From Pomphorhynchus laevis (taxonomy: Eukaryota; Acanthocephala; Palaeacanthocephala; Echinorhynchida; Pomphorhynchidae): a DNA stretch of 64,000 nucleotides. The notes under the pieces were generated by a model. It made no database searches. It was not told the origin of the DNA and saw only the letters and a program-made list of their open reading frames with translations. How positions within the stretch are numbered: position 1 is the stretch's first letter; each line of letters begins with the position of its first letter. The position numbers and the translations under genes were made by a program. The stretch lies in contig WNNJ02003313.1 in the NCBI GenBank assembly GCA_012934845.2, forward strand, positions 105,189-169,188. Direction: 5' to 3'. This document shows, piece after piece, positions 22,196 through 34,942 of this stretch.

Positions 22196-25100
22196 TAATC
22201 ACAGTGATATATAATTACTTTATAAAGTATCATCAAGATCGACGTGATATAACCTGAATTTAATTAAATTCAGCTATTAGTTGCCGGCTTATCAAAATAT
22301 GATTTATGAACTTCAAAAATGATTTCAATTTAAAAGATATTTATATGGAAAATTTTAATATTTAAAAAGTGCTCTATCTCTATGACTTACCAAACAAATT
22401 CACAATGTGTCAGTTACAAAAGCATTTCAATTTTACATAATCTATAATTCATGAGACAATGGAACTTTAAACAATACTTGTATCACATTTATATTGCGAA
22501 ATAAGTTTATTTCTAAGCTAAATAATATGTGTTGACTTACCACAATGCATTTTACCACCAATTCAGAAAACGTAAAGCGCTGAAATTTCCACGTTACGCA
22601 TATCTACGATAAAAATTTATTGTCGGAAATTTTTATGGTTAAGACGTTGTGTGTGACATTTCATATTATGGTATGGAATTCTATAGTAAATATAGTGAAT
22701 TGGGAACTAATGCAGTTTTTTGATGAAATTGTGCTTTATATTGCTTGCTTGAAGGGCATCTCGATAAGATGCACAAATTCATCCTTCAATTTACCAGTTA
22801 ATAATAGTTGCATTTATATTTTTAAATGTCCTTCTTTGCCTTTAGATTGAAATGAGTGTGAAGGTTGACAAAATCAAATTTCTCGTTAACAGCACTCGTA
22901 ATTTCTTATAGCTGCATTTTTAAATTTTTATTCCATTTTGAAATAACATGAACAGATTCAAATTAAAAATTTAAATATCCCACAATGCTGTGGAGGGTTG
23001 TACAATATTTACTTGCCTACTTAAATCATATCAGATCAATTAATATAAAAATCATATATTGACTTCCTTTTGTCTATTAATATCGGTCAAACAATAAGTA
23101 GTTTTACTGCAAGACGTATACGAACATTGCGATGTCATATGAAAGTTTGCCCATGTATGCCTAAGAATAAAGTACGACCCCTTATTTTAACTCTTTCTCT
23201 TCATAACTTACAAATAGAAAATGTATTTCGGGCATAGTGAATGGGTGCAAACAAGATATGACTGAGGAAGTAACATTAGTCACAACATTAGTTAAGATAA
23301 TGAATTTAAGCTGTCTATAATGTGATTGTCCACGTTACCTTGGAACTTTACAAATGCAATGTAGTCTGCACTTTATCGCAAGCGAGCTGTTAGATAAGGC
23401 TATAATCGGAATGTTAATACTAAGACGCTTTCGAAATGTGCAGAGTTTATACAAAGTTTATATACCGCTTTTGGCCCTCCTTTATGTGTTCATAGCGACA
23501 GAGGTAATCATTTCTTATCAAATGAATTCTTACAATTTCTCAAGAGTTGGATGTAGCTGAACCTCGCATAAGACTTTATCATCCAAGCCGCAACGACATG
23601 AAAAATATGAAGTTGTGATTTGGACAATGGTTCAGCTTCGTTTGACTGAAACTAATAAAACCGCTGATCGATCAACGGAATAGTTGTCGATGATAGTGGC
23701 TAACGTCCGTTCGCTCCCTTATCTAGTTGTCAATTATCGCATTCACTATGATCTGATTTTTGACTTTCCTCGCCCCGCAACATTAGATCTAATACAGACT
23801 GTATTGATAGCATCAATAACTTAAACGTTCGACTTACTGATAGTGTCAACCCTGGAATATTCGCTTATATGAAAAAGACAAAGCGTATTTGGTAACAAGA
23901 TCAATTATTTGATTTTGTGAAATTGTCATAATCATCTAACCTTAATAAATACAACTTAAATTCCTCAATTCAGGTAGAATCGACAAGCTTTCCTCAAGAT
24001 GTCTACATCATAGCAAGAGAACATTGAAACGTAAAAAACCGAAATTAGCCAACCAACCCATCACACAAAGTATCTGTTTGTGGATAACGGCGCTGATAAA
24101 CGGAAATCTACATAATCGAGCCAAGGGCAACACTAAGATCAAATAGGGAAATAAACGGAATTACCTCGGAAATCGCAGCGCTATAGAATACATTTATCTT
24201 ATCTTATGAACTTTAAATGATAGTGCTGTTTATCTAAAATTGAAATTGGAAATTCGATTTCACTAAAAATTCCATTCACTCTCTCCTTTGATCAGTTAAA
24301 TAGTATTTTGCCAATTGATAAAAAAATCTCTATAATTGTTATAAAGTTAAAAACGAGACATCAAAAGTTAAAATATTCTGTTTAGAATTGTTTTAAAAAG
24401 AAAATTTGAATTTGAACATTTGAAAATGGAGCATCCGCATTACCGGGCGTTCTATTTTATAGAATTTTAATCCAAGCAAAAGAATAAAGGTGTTGCCAGT
24501 TAGGTTTGATAAATTTTTACCAATTGACAATTCTTTTTGCAATTTAGTCTTTACAATCGAATTGCTAAACAGCTAAATTAAAATAAAAATACATGATCAG
24601 TTTAATCGTCTCTACAGGGCAGAAATTCTTCCAGATTATTGCAGTTGCTGCTACATGTAGCTGATAAAATTTTTAAAACCAACCCGGACATTTGATAAAA
24701 CAGTTGTCTGAACATTGAATATAAAAACAAAATAAAATGTATGCTAGCAAATATCTTTGCATATAATTTGTCATTTGGAAGAATTAAGTACTCAATCAGC
24801 GTGGTGCATTTAATATTTTGCAATGGCTGCGATTAATATGTGCATGCTTCGAAAAATATAGGTTAAGTATACCATTTAGCTTCACCAAACAAACTTGATT
24901 GGATTTATATCCAATAGATATGCTTTGTATATAATATTTGTTACAGAAGAGAACAATAAATTCGCAAATCCGTGTTTTTACAAAAAGTTAGATTTGAAAG
25001 GTATTAAGAACAATACCTTAACAACAAACCGGCAACACCACTATTATCAGCAACACTAAGACAAACGAAACTAAACGATATCATAAGCAACATTAAGACC

Positions 25101-25320
25101 AGCTTTATTTAGTTGCTGACTATACATGAAAAATGAACGTCACGTTGCCACAATCTACTAAAGATTAAATTTACTGCTACCATCAAGAAGCAGTTTCATT
25201 CTTTCATATCAGTATCAGCTTTTTCGATCGTGTAAATAAAGCAAGTCATGATTAACTGTTCAAATAGACATCCTCATGATAATATAACTTTGCAATTTTT
25301 ATATATTATTATTTTTAAAT
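22196..25320. other. 3-kb region without recognised genes
   Basis: AT-rich, with no motif-bearing frame on either strand. A plus-strand stretch near 23076-23165 (NIGQTISSFTARRIRTLRCH) faintly recalls the YxGQTxxxxxxRxxxH part of a GIY-YIG domain but is too short to call. No repeat shared with the rest of the window was spotted. Confidence 0.45.
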
Positions 25321-27480
25321 CAAATAAGCTGAGTCTACGTCTTTAATATAACTCCACGAAGTATTAAACTCAAGTGAAGTTTAATATAACTTCACTCCAC
25401 GCTCTAAGCGACCTGGCTATTGGCCATTACCTGGTCTCTTAAACGTGATCAGGTGAAGCAATTTAAATTTTAAAGTGTAAACACCTTGGGATGCAATCTT
25501 CTCCCTTTTTTAATATAAAAAAATTCATCAAACTTGTTTGAAAATAAGAAAAAATAATAATAACGTCGTAACTAATAATACATAGTTTCAGTATTTCTGA
25601 CATAGGTAATATTACCGGGAAAACAAAGTTTACAAGTCAATAATAACATGTCAGTAGAACAAATCAAATCAGCTAACTGAGTCTACGTATTTAATATAAT
25701 TATAAAATAAACATAACATAATAATGTTAAATAAAAATTTAATAATTAAATAATAAAATTAATAATTGTTATAAGATTTTTTATTATTTATATCAAGTTA
25801 AAATAAACGATTGAAATTTAAAATAAACGTCATTTTTATGAATTGACTAATTAATAACAGACGTTGTATCAGAATAAGGATTAGAGATCATCAGGAGGAA
25901 CTGATATGCTATCAGGTTTCGGCACCTAGCTCTACCCAGCATAGCAGCGGGGCCAAATACATGCTAATGATGTATTTCCTCTGATTAAATTTTATTATAT
26001 AGTATCTTATTCTAATACAAAGTATATTATTTATTATTCGTTCATAAAAATATTTCGCTAAACATTTATTTTTTTATATTAATTTTAATATTATTGTGTT
26101 GATTTATATATTTTACTATTTTCTGTTTAATAATATTTTTATAGTAACCTAGTTTAAATATGTATCTATTAAATTATTCAAATGATTTTAAAGAAAACCA
26201 ATATCGTTACAAATTGTTGCAATTCTTAAAATTTCATTATTTAATGTATTATATTTTATAATATATGGCATCCATGAATGCTCATGCAAAAATATGTTTC
26301 TTGTAAATTTAAATATGTCATCTTTATGATATAAATTAAAAGTAGTTTTAATTGATGTTAATTAATTATATATATCTAGATATTTACCTTCTTTGTCATC
26401 AATATTGGCTTTATTAAAAAAATGTTACCTGGATAAATTTGTTTTTTAAATTGAAACTTAAAAGTTTAAATATATTTTTAATATTAATTATATATATTAT
26501 ATATTATTATATATTAATTATATATTCTTATTATTAATTTATATATTTTACTATTTTCTGCTTGATAATATTTTTATAGTAACTTAGTTTAAAATACGCA
26601 CCTATTAAATTATTTAAATGTTATTTAAAAAGAATATCACTACATATTATGGCAATTCTTTAAATTTTATTATTTAATGTATTATATTTTATATTTATAA
26701 ATATAAATGAAAAAATATGTTTCTTGTAAATTTAAATATGTCATCTTTACGATATAAATTAATAGTAGTTTTAGTTTATGTTAATTTAATGTTCATATCT
26801 AGATATACACCTTCTCATTAATATTGGTTTTGTTAAGAATAAGGCTTTCTGGATAAATTTGTTCACTAATTAAATAACATAGCAGCGGGGCCAAATACAT
26901 GCTAATGATGTATTTCCTCTGATAAAGCTATCTAGTATCTTATTCTAATACAAAGGATATTATTTATTATCCATCCATAAAAATTTGCCACTTAAGAGTT
27001 TAAATTTATTCTTTATATTATTGTATTGATTTATATATTTTACTATTTTCTGCTTGATGATATTTTTATAGTAACCTAGTTTAAAATATGTATCTATTAA
27101 ATTATTTAAATGATTTTGAAGAAAGCCAATATCATTACATATTGTTGAAATTCTTAAAATTTCATTATTTAATGTATTATAATTTTATATTATATGGTAT
27201 ACATGAATTCTCATGCAAAAATATGTTTCTTGTAAATTTAAATGTGTCATCTTACGATATAAATTAATAGTAATTTTAGTTAATATTAATTTAATGTTCA
27301 TATCTAGATATACACCTTCTTTATCATTAATATTGGTTTTGTTAAGTATAGGCTTTCTGGATAAATTTGTTCACTAATTGAATAAAAATTATTAGAATTA
27401 AATACACATATCATTAATATATCTTAACATATATATCATATATTTATATTGTAAATATTTAATATCTTTATATAATTTAG
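25321..27480 (-). mobile_element. Array of Naiad-like PLE leader and 3' fragments
   Basis: From right to left on the minus strand: a fragment with ORF C-terminus and partial structured 3' end (27480 to about 26876), a further C-terminal coding piece (about 26870 to 26480), then a third piece with ORF tail and full 3' end (about 26470 to 25656), which joins directly to a 5' leader (about 25655 to 25395). The 3'-end-to-leader junction is the head-to-tail pseudo-LTR arrangement known for PLEs. No intact reverse transcriptase remains. Confidence 0.8.
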
Positions 27481-28271
27481 ATTTATTTTTAAACAGTTAT
27501 AAATGACAATGATAAAAATTACCATAGAAAGGTGTATCATCGTCAGAAAAAATATAGTTATATTTATTGTGAATTTGAAATTTGTCCTATTGTCGCGAAG
27601 AATGACATGATAACTGACCACGCGACTCTGAATATTTAGTACGCGCACCGGTGTTTTTAATACATTGTCGAGATAGCTTATGCTCTATGCCAGAAAAATA
27701 TATAATGTGAATAACGGTATATTTTCGGAATAGCATCAAATTAATAGTCATAAAATAGTGAAAAAAGGAATAAGTAGCATTCTGATCTGGTATTATTTCA
27801 TTGATATAGTGGACACACAATAACTAAAAGTAATACAAAACTGTTTTACCAAAATGAATAAATTAAATATTCTAAAATATAATTAGAACATTTCCCAAAT
27901 TTAAATAGAATGTATTTAAATGATAATGTGGGTTTTTGTATCAACAATAGTAAATGTAGTTTTCTCTGAAAACTAAGAATAGTTATAACTAAACATAACA
28001 TATAATTTATTCAAATATACTATCTAATAACTGATATTTTTTGAATTTACATACTTTTAGAAATATCATATCGTTTCTTCCAGAGATTACAATATCTACA
28101 AATCGTAATCACAAAATTATGTAACTTGAAGATTTTTGTGTTTGTGCCCATATTTCGTTACTGGATCAATTATGTGTCCATCAAATAAATCGAATTCAAA
28201 ATAAAATATTTTGAATTATTTTAAATTAAAATATTTTAAAATATATTGTTTAACATTTTTAAACGATTTTA
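27481..28271. other. AT-rich stretch, nothing recognised
   Basis: Small frames on the minus strand (27436-27820) show no family resemblance. It separates two blocks of the PLE array. Confidence 0.5.
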
Positions 28272-28482
28272 AATTAAATCAGCTAACTGAGTCTACGTAG
28301 TTAATATAATTATAAAATAAACAAAACATAATAATGCTAAATCAAAATTTAATAATTAAATAATAAAATTAATAATTGTTTTTAGATTTTCTATAATTTA
28401 AATCAAGTTAAAAAATGAAATTTAAAATAAACGTCATTTTTATGAATTGACTAATAAATAACAGACGTTGTATCAGAATAAG

Positions 28483-28597
28483 AATTAGAGGTCATCAGGA
28501 GGAACTGCTATGCAATAAGGTTTCGGCCTCTAACTCCTCTACCCAACATAGCAGCGGGGCCAAATACATGCTAATGATGTATTTCCTCTGATAAAAC
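28483..28597 (-). ncRNA. Structured PLE 3'-end RNA (hairpin plus pseudoknot)
   Basis: The minus-strand version of the block detailed at 51838-51923: hairpin with loop CATTAGC, then GGCCCC pairing with a GGGGCC equivalent and CTGCTATG pairing with CATAGCAG in crossing order. In this copy one strand reads AGAGGCC, so one pair is a wobble. Other copies are near 21.5, 21.77, 25.9, 32.0, 46.9, 48.43, 51.87 and 61.8 kb. Confidence 0.6.
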
Positions 28598-28600
28598 TAT

Positions 28601-29962
28601 CTAGTATCTTATTCTAATACAAAGTATATTATTTATTATCCATAAAAATTTGCCACTTAAGAGTTTAAATTTATTCTTTATATTATTGTGTTGATTTATA
28701 TATTTTACTATTTTCTGCTTGATGTTATTTTTATAGTAACCTAGTTTAAAATATGTATCTATTAAATTATTTAAATGATTTTGAAGAAAGCCAATATCAT
28801 TACATATTGTTGAAATTCTTAAAATTTCATTATTTAATGTATTATATTTGATGTAATATGGTATGCATGAATGCTCATGCAAAAATATGTTTCTTGTAAA
28901 TTTAAATATGTCATCTTTACGATATAAATTAATAGTAGTTTTAGTTAATGTTAATTTAATGTTCATATCTAGATATACACCTTCTTTATCATTAATATTG
29001 GTTTTGTTAAGAATAAGGCTTTCTGGATAAATGTGCTCACTAATTGAATAAAAATTATTAGAATTAAATACACATATATCATCAATGTATCGAAATATAT
29101 ATTTCATATATTTATATTGTTTAGATTTAGTTTTTACACAGTTATGAACAAATTCATATTCTATAAAGCTTAAAAACAAGTCAGCTATAATTGGGCTACT
29201 ATTACCACCCATTGGAACACCTTTTACTTGTCTAAATATAGATGTCCCTACTTTTAAATAATTTTGATTTATCAAAATATTTAAGGATTCTATTAATTCA
29301 ATTTTATCCATATATTTATATTTATTTGATGGTTTAATTTTTGTTAGATAGGCGTTATAATTATTATAACATATATATGTATATCTTTTTCCGAATACAA
29401 GATTAATTAATTTTACTAACGCTTCTTTAATATCTACTAAATCTAGATTTGTATAAAGCGTACTAAAATCGTATGTATTTATATTTTGAAAATTTATTCC
29501 TTTTGTCTGTTCTTAAAATTCTTATGTAGAATTAATACTGAAATAGTGTGTTATACCAGTATTAATTTCGATTACCTTGCAATATTTTTTAAAGTGTGCT
29601 TTAATTACTTTAAGTATTTTATTCATATAGACAGAAAGTGGTTTTAATGTACATTTAAACGCACTACATATGAACCTAGGTTTTATTGGATTTTTATGTA
29701 ATTTCAGATTCCAATATAATATAAGTATAGTTTTATTATCTGATTCAACCTTTATACCCTTTTTATCCATTATAGAACAGTGACTTGTAATAATTGTTTC
29801 AAAACTCAACTCACTACGTTCATATGTTGGATTTACATTTAAATCATTAGAATTAACCTCTTTCATTATTAAATCATAATAAAGCTTTTTGCGTATGAAG
29901 ACAAAGTTATTACTAGCTTTATCAATAGTTGTTATTATATGGTTATCCTTTAATTTAGTAAG
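28601..29962 (-). pseudogene. PLE reverse transcriptase
   Basis: Upstream piece (to 29522): IDKASNNFVFIRKKLYYDLI and LHKNPIKPRFICSA, the N-terminal and fingers blocks of PLE reverse transcriptases. Downstream piece, open from about 29515 to 28601: YDFSTLYTN with the first catalytic Asp, KGVPMGGNSSPIIADLFL, and RYIDDICVF with the other two Asp (29075 region). The end is KLLSGKFLWIINN. The pieces are separated by a single frame break near 29520. Catalytic residues look intact. Telomerase-related by family knowledge. Confidence 0.9.
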
Positions 29963-31006
29963 TTATTTATACATATCTTTATTAATTTTATCTTTCCTTT
30001 TATAATTGTTTGTTATTTTCATTTTATTTTTAATTTTATCAAATATATAATCTTTCCAAATTTTTATCTTAGATATATTCGTGCTTTCACTATTAATCAG
30101 CCTACTAAAGTAATCATTTAAGTTATTATATAACGAATTGTAAATTTTATTTTTGTCGTTACTATTATTTAATCTATATTTATACCCCTTTGATAGCAGC
30201 TTTTTTAATTCACAATTTTCAATTAATTCCAGATTATGGGTACATATATGTTCATTTATTTTATCAAAACTAAGACTTTTACAATTGCATTCTGTTTCCA
30301 TTATGTTTCTAATATTATCGTTACATATTGATTTTAATTCTTTATTATAATTACAAATTTTTCGTCCAAATGGTGGTAGGAGTTTATACCTTATTTCAGG
30401 AATATATTTACTTAAATCTGACCCTATTATTTCTTTACTTTTAGAATTATTAAAAAGTCTACCTATATTTATGTTATCTATACATTTATTAATGAAGTTT
30501 ATGGTTAATGTATATTTTCTATTGTTATTATTAACATTTATTGTACGATTATAGTATTTTGTATTACAATAACTGTCTTTTATACAACTTAGCCTATCAT
30601 AGTCGTTAATTAATTTTTGATTTATTGAACATATGATATCTTTAGAAAAACTTCTTATATTTACATAAAGATCTTTTAGCTTATTATCACTTAAAAGTTG
30701 TTTTAATATTTCTAATCGTTCATTTATATACATATCTTTTTTAATATTTTTAACTCTATTTTTCCTATTCCTTTTATCACAATGACTTCTTGGTTTGCGT
30801 TTAACTGGATTATTATAATATAGTTGTTTATTATGTATTATACTACTTCTGCCATTTCCTTGTACCACGTCATTCAATCCTAATGGGTACATGGAATTAA
30901 GCGTTTTAATCCAAAAATCTTCTTTTTCTAATAGTTTTTGATTTAATATTGAAATGTTTTCTTCGATAATATGTTCTAAAATAAATAATTTAGTTTTTGA
31001 TATCAT
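29963..31006 (-). pseudogene. PLE endonuclease end and central linker
   Basis: 347 residues. The start (EKEDFWIKTLNSMYPLGLND) closes the GIY-YIG domain; its Glu is a candidate metal-binding residue. It is followed by a basic stretch (KRKPRSHCDKRNRKNRVKNI) and a long Asn/Lys-rich linker with a cysteine cluster near residues 240-260 (ECNCKSLSF...HICTHN). Multiple Asn reflect the AT-rich code. The xPxGLN block after the endonuclease is typical of PLEs with N-terminal endonuclease. Confidence 0.8.
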
Positions 31007-31337
31007 GTCCTATTAATCTCATATGTTTATGAAATATAGTTTGACTATTATGCTGTATATTATATATGTGTTGCCTAAACCTAGTTTTTAATATTTGATA
31101 TGTTTTTCCTATAGATTGCAATCCACATGTACATTGTATAAGATACACTACACCTGCGGTATTGCAGTTACAATTATTATTAATATTTAATGAAAAACAT
31201 TTGTTTGTCGTATTACTTACGATACAATTATTATTATTTATAACATCACAAACCATACAATTTTTTCTGTTACATTTAAAAGATCTAAAATTGAAATCAT
31301 TTGTACTTACGTATTTTTCCAATATGGTTGAGTACAT
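30990..31337 (-). pseudogene. PLE N-terminal GIY-YIG endonuclease
   Basis: A 115-residue frame: a cysteine block at residues 20-29 (FKCNRKNCMVC), further cysteines, then AGVVYLIQCTCGLQSIGKTY and TRFRQHI. VYL and SIGKT stand for the GIY and YIG motifs, and the Arg of TRFRQH is the expected catalytic arginine. It would nick DNA for target-primed reverse transcription. The frame shifts near 31000 into the next piece, which continues the domain (FWIKTLNSMYPLGLNDV). Confidence 0.85.
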
Positions 31338-32439
31338 GTAACTTTTAAGTCATAATTTTTAACGTTGCTTTTTCGGTGTCGCCACCTAGTTTAGTTGACT
31401 CAGACTAAACTTACAACGGGCCATCCAGCAGCATCTGACAGGGGGCTGCCCTGCTTAAGGCGGTTGCAGGCTGGAACAAGATCTATAAAGATCTACCACC
31501 TTCTCTCCACGCGCTACGCGACCTAGCTATTGGCCATTACCTGGTCTCTTAAACGTGATCACGTGAAGCAGTTTACATTTTAAAGTGTAAACACCTTGGG
31601 ATGCAAACTTCTCCCTTTTTTAAGAATTAATAATTCATCAAACTTGTTTGAAAATAAGAAAAAATAATAGTAAAGTCGTAACCAATAATACATAGTTTCA
31701 GTATTTCTGGCAGAGGTCATATTACCGGGAAAACAAAGTCCACAGGTCAATAATAACATGTCAGTAGAACAAATTAAATCAGCTAACTGAGTCTACGTAT
31801 TTAATATAATTATAAAATAAACAAAACATAATAATGCTAAATCAAAATTTAATAATTAAATAATAAAATAAATAATTGTTTTTAGATTTTCTATAATTTA
31901 AATCAAGTTAAAATAAAAAATTGAAATTTAAAATAAAAGTCATTTTTATAAATTGACTAATAAATAACAGACGTTGTATCAGAATAAGAATTAGAGGTCA
32001 TCAGGAGGAACTGCTATGCTATCAGATTTCGGCCCCTAACTCCTCTACCCAACATAGCAGCATCATGCTAATGATGTATCTCCTCTGAAATAACTATCTA
32101 GTATCTTATTCTAATACAAAGTATATTATTTATTATCCATCCATAAAAATTTGCCACTTAAGAGTTTAAATTTATTCTTTATATTATTGTGTTGATTTAT
32201 ATATTTTATGAAATTAGGAAAATTCATTCTTTCAAGTTAGGTAATTTCTCAATGTATAGCAAAAATTTATCTTAACGGAAGCTTGGATGATTCTAATATG
32301 CTTTCTTAAAGTTAATAATACTCGTCAACAAGCAATCTGTACAATAAACGATACCATAATAATAAAGATTTTGTTAATAACTATACAATTACTACAAAAG
32401 TTTTTAAAAAGAAAACATGCAAAAGAAAATCAGTCAACA

Positions 32440-33010
32440 AGGTAAGTCGGTCGCTAAAGGTGTCATTGTGTAATGGCCTCAGGTCCACAGGAATCTGAGC
32501 CCTTCAGCCATTCCAACACGCCGTTCTCTGATTAAACTACCCGGGGTTTCTCACACCCAAAAAATTTAATCAAGGCGGACTATGCTCGGTAATCGCGAGA
32601 TTAGGAGCTTGAGAAGTTTTAGTATTTGTTCTGGGAGACGTCCTCGTGAAAAGAAGACTAATCCTGAGATAGCCCAAGTACCCCAGAGGCGCACTTGGGT
32701 TTTCCCATTCAATAACAGATGCTGAGCCCGTTTCATGGCCCATCTAGCTTTCTTCATGATACGTTTGAGTCTATCCAGGACCATTCACCGTAATGGTGAA
32801 CCCTAGGTATTTTATTCGACTTGTGAAGGTCGGGAGTGATTGAGGCTGCAAAATGGAGGAGATTGCAGATAGTGCTAATCTCTTAAGCTTCTTTTTGGAG
32901 GCATGGGCGCGATTAAAGATGACCACCTGCGATTTAGAGGAATTGAGTACAAGATTGGATAGTGGTAGCTGGTCTTTTAATCTTAAAAGGAAATTCTATA
33001 TTAATTATTC
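32440..33010 (-). mobile_element. Jockey/I/R1-group LINE fragment G, 3' end
   Basis: Minus strand: NSSKSQVV-like, TSRIKYLGFTITVNG, then (32784-32566) DRLKRIMKKARWAMKRAQHL and QVRLWGTWAISGLVFFSRG, the post-palm region of copy C. The remaining 3' sequence to about 32440 contains the ORF end and 3' UTR equivalents. 5'-truncated within the palm. Confidence 0.85.
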
Positions 33011-33290
33011 ATTACCTTGGCGGAATTAATCATGATTCCGTTAGGTTGTCAGCTTATAAATTTCCTAAGGAATTCATTGAATGATTGGTTTTTCTGTATT
33101 CGAATAGAAGGGATAATGTTCACTTGGTTAACTAGTTTTTTTATAGGAGGAAGCTCATCCATTTTCCGATTAAGAGCACTTAAGTCACTAACCTTTATTT
33201 TAGAAGATCCAGTCGAAATCGTTGATTTGAGTTTTTTTCGTAGTCTTTTAAGCTCCAAAACGTTCGTTGCACAGCATTTTTATAAGTGAT
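33011..33290 (-). pseudogene. Unidentified coding-like segment
   Basis: A minus frame reads ELKRLRKKLKSTISTGSSK, SALNRKMDELPPIKKL and FNEFLRKFIS, then after one TGA continues QPNGIMINSAKVMNN. The helix-like, Lys/Leu pattern with MDEL and L(R/K)KF...IM...A...NN recalls the integrase-binding domain of LEDGF/HRP2-type proteins. The resemblance is weak and by eye. The alternative is an unknown transposon ORF. It is the only segment here that does not obviously match a mobile element. Confidence 0.25.
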
Positions 33291-33392
33291 AAACGATACC
33301 ATTTGTACCGAATGGAATATAAAATACAGGTACTTTATTTATCTAAAAGATAGTTATGGACTAATCTACTAAACGGTTGGCCAACACACAAT

Positions 33393-33638
33393 ATGATTTA
33401 CAGTCATATCGTATGTTATCGATTTCTCAGCATACGATCTAATTTACAGTCACGGGTGAAAATGGCTTCCCAGCATGGTTCGATCAATATACCATCAGTG
33501 TTCTCAACACACGACCTTGTTTCGCTGGCGTCTATTACCGAATATTTACAACATATACTAAATCGCTTTTCGATAGATTGTCAATTTGATGGTTTGCAAA
33601 CCAACACTCTTAAATATGTTTTGATGTGCATTTGCTAA
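33393..33638 (+). other. Short unrecognised frame upstream of LINE copy B
   Basis: 81 residues with KMASQHGSINIPSVFSTHDL and a mixed, non-repetitive composition. It lies just before the 5' end of LINE copy B and could be its extreme 5' ORF1 part or unrelated host sequence. No motif recognised. Confidence 0.25.
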
Positions 33639-33675
33639 GAGAGTCTTTACAGAGATAACAATCACGAAGTGTAAA

Positions 33676-34682
33676 ATGTCGGAGCTTCAAAGGTCTTGCA
33701 ATTTCAATGAAAATTCTCACAATTTCCAGGCAAAAAGTGCAAAAAAAGGTATTCATTTGTGTTCTTACTTGCAAAACAAAGACTATAAGGTAAGTGGTTT
33801 GTGTCAAAATTCTATAAATGACTCGGGGGTACTTCCTCCAATACCAAAGCTGAACAACTTGGCTATAGTAACGGTCATTAAGCCTCTCGAGAGGCATAAA
33901 TTATTCAGCTATTTTCTCCGTGAGTTTGTAAAACAGTACTCAAACAGAGTGTTATTCAACTAAGCTAAGATTTTCGAGACCACAATCAAAATCTCGTTTG
34001 TTACTTCTGATCTGATGAAATAGTACAATTCGTTTTTTAAAAGAATCTAACCCAGTTGGGAACTATCGTTTTAAAGCCAATTCAGGCTACTTTGAAAATC
34101 TCGAACTTCCCCTTTCAGCTAGAGTAGGAGGACTTGAGCCAACTAAAAAAGAACTACAAACTTCATTCGGTGACGTCGGTCAAGTCAAAAACGGGGGCGG
34201 GTCTCTCCATTGCGTACTGCTCCGTTGACCTCGACTACAGTCTTATACTCACCAAAGCAGCTTCGAACCCTTTTCTGGGGTATAATTTGAGATTTACGTT
34301 GATCGATGAAGACACACTGACCTACCTCCACTGCAATTTGTGCCATGGGTGGGGCACTGGGGGGTCGACCTGCTCGAATATGAAAACTTGCGGGGTTTGT
34401 GCGTCGGTATCCTGTAAAAGCATGCTAAAGGGGGTGAGATGCATGGCTCCCCCAGTCTGTCACAATTGCGCGGGAGACCACCCCGCGTGGTCTAGGAGAT
34501 GCAAGTTTTTTAAAAATTACCAGCGCATGTTCTCCGGCCAGTCTCATATCTCTAAACCCTCGCATTTTTCTAATGTCACAGCGCCTGATAACAGGATGTC
34601 TAATATGGACATCTTACAGCTCATAGATTCTAATAAAAAATTATACTTAATCAAATGGAGCGAACGATGGCGCCCCTGTTGA
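33676..34682 (+). pseudogene. LINE ORF1 with zinc knuckles (copy B)
   Basis: The N-terminal part (33820-33963, PKLNNLAIVTVIKPLERHKL) is one frame and the main part (34134-34682) another. The latter contains VKSKTGAGLSIAYCSVDLD, then cysteine motifs HCNLCHGWGTGGSTC, CGVCASVSC and CHNCAGDHPAWSRRC. The last is a CCHC-type knuckle as in Jockey/I/R1 ORF1 proteins that coat element RNA. The C-terminus changes frame after about 34620. Confidence 0.85.
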
Positions 34683-34942
34683 TGGCCTTTTTGGGCTCCG
34701 CCACGGTGCCGGTGCCCCCGGAACTCAGTTTGTTCAACTCAAAAAAAGAAGTGCTTCAGCCAGATCCGTCCCGCCAATCAATATTGGGAAACTTCTAAAG
34801 GAAAAAGGGGCCGCATCATCACAGGGAAATGAAGATATTGCCCTGGGGGTCCGACCCTGAATGGGGCTAGTGGTGGAAATGGCAACCTTCCCGCACCTAG
34901 CTCTGTCTAGGTTGGCTTCCCCCGTCTAACTTATCTAACACA

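Larger units (their letters stand above)
28272..32215 (-). mobile_element. Naiad-like Penelope element, longest copy, with pseudo-LTR
   Basis: The minus strand reads as follows: partial upstream copy of the 3' region (32215 to 31772), 5' leader (31771 to 31338), GIY-YIG endonuclease, linker, reverse transcriptase and structured 3' end finishing at 28272. The endonuclease precedes the reverse transcriptase, the opposite of canonical PLEs and the mark of the Naiad/Chlamys group. The 3' end of the upstream partial copy abuts the leader without spacer at 31771/31772. The coding region is open over long stretches with only about three to four frame breaks, so it is fairly young. Confidence 0.85.

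Noticed and set aside
23076-23165. GIY-YIG endonuclease fragment
   Set aside because: NIGQT and R...RCH are suggestive, but no flanking cysteines or other PLE blocks were found.
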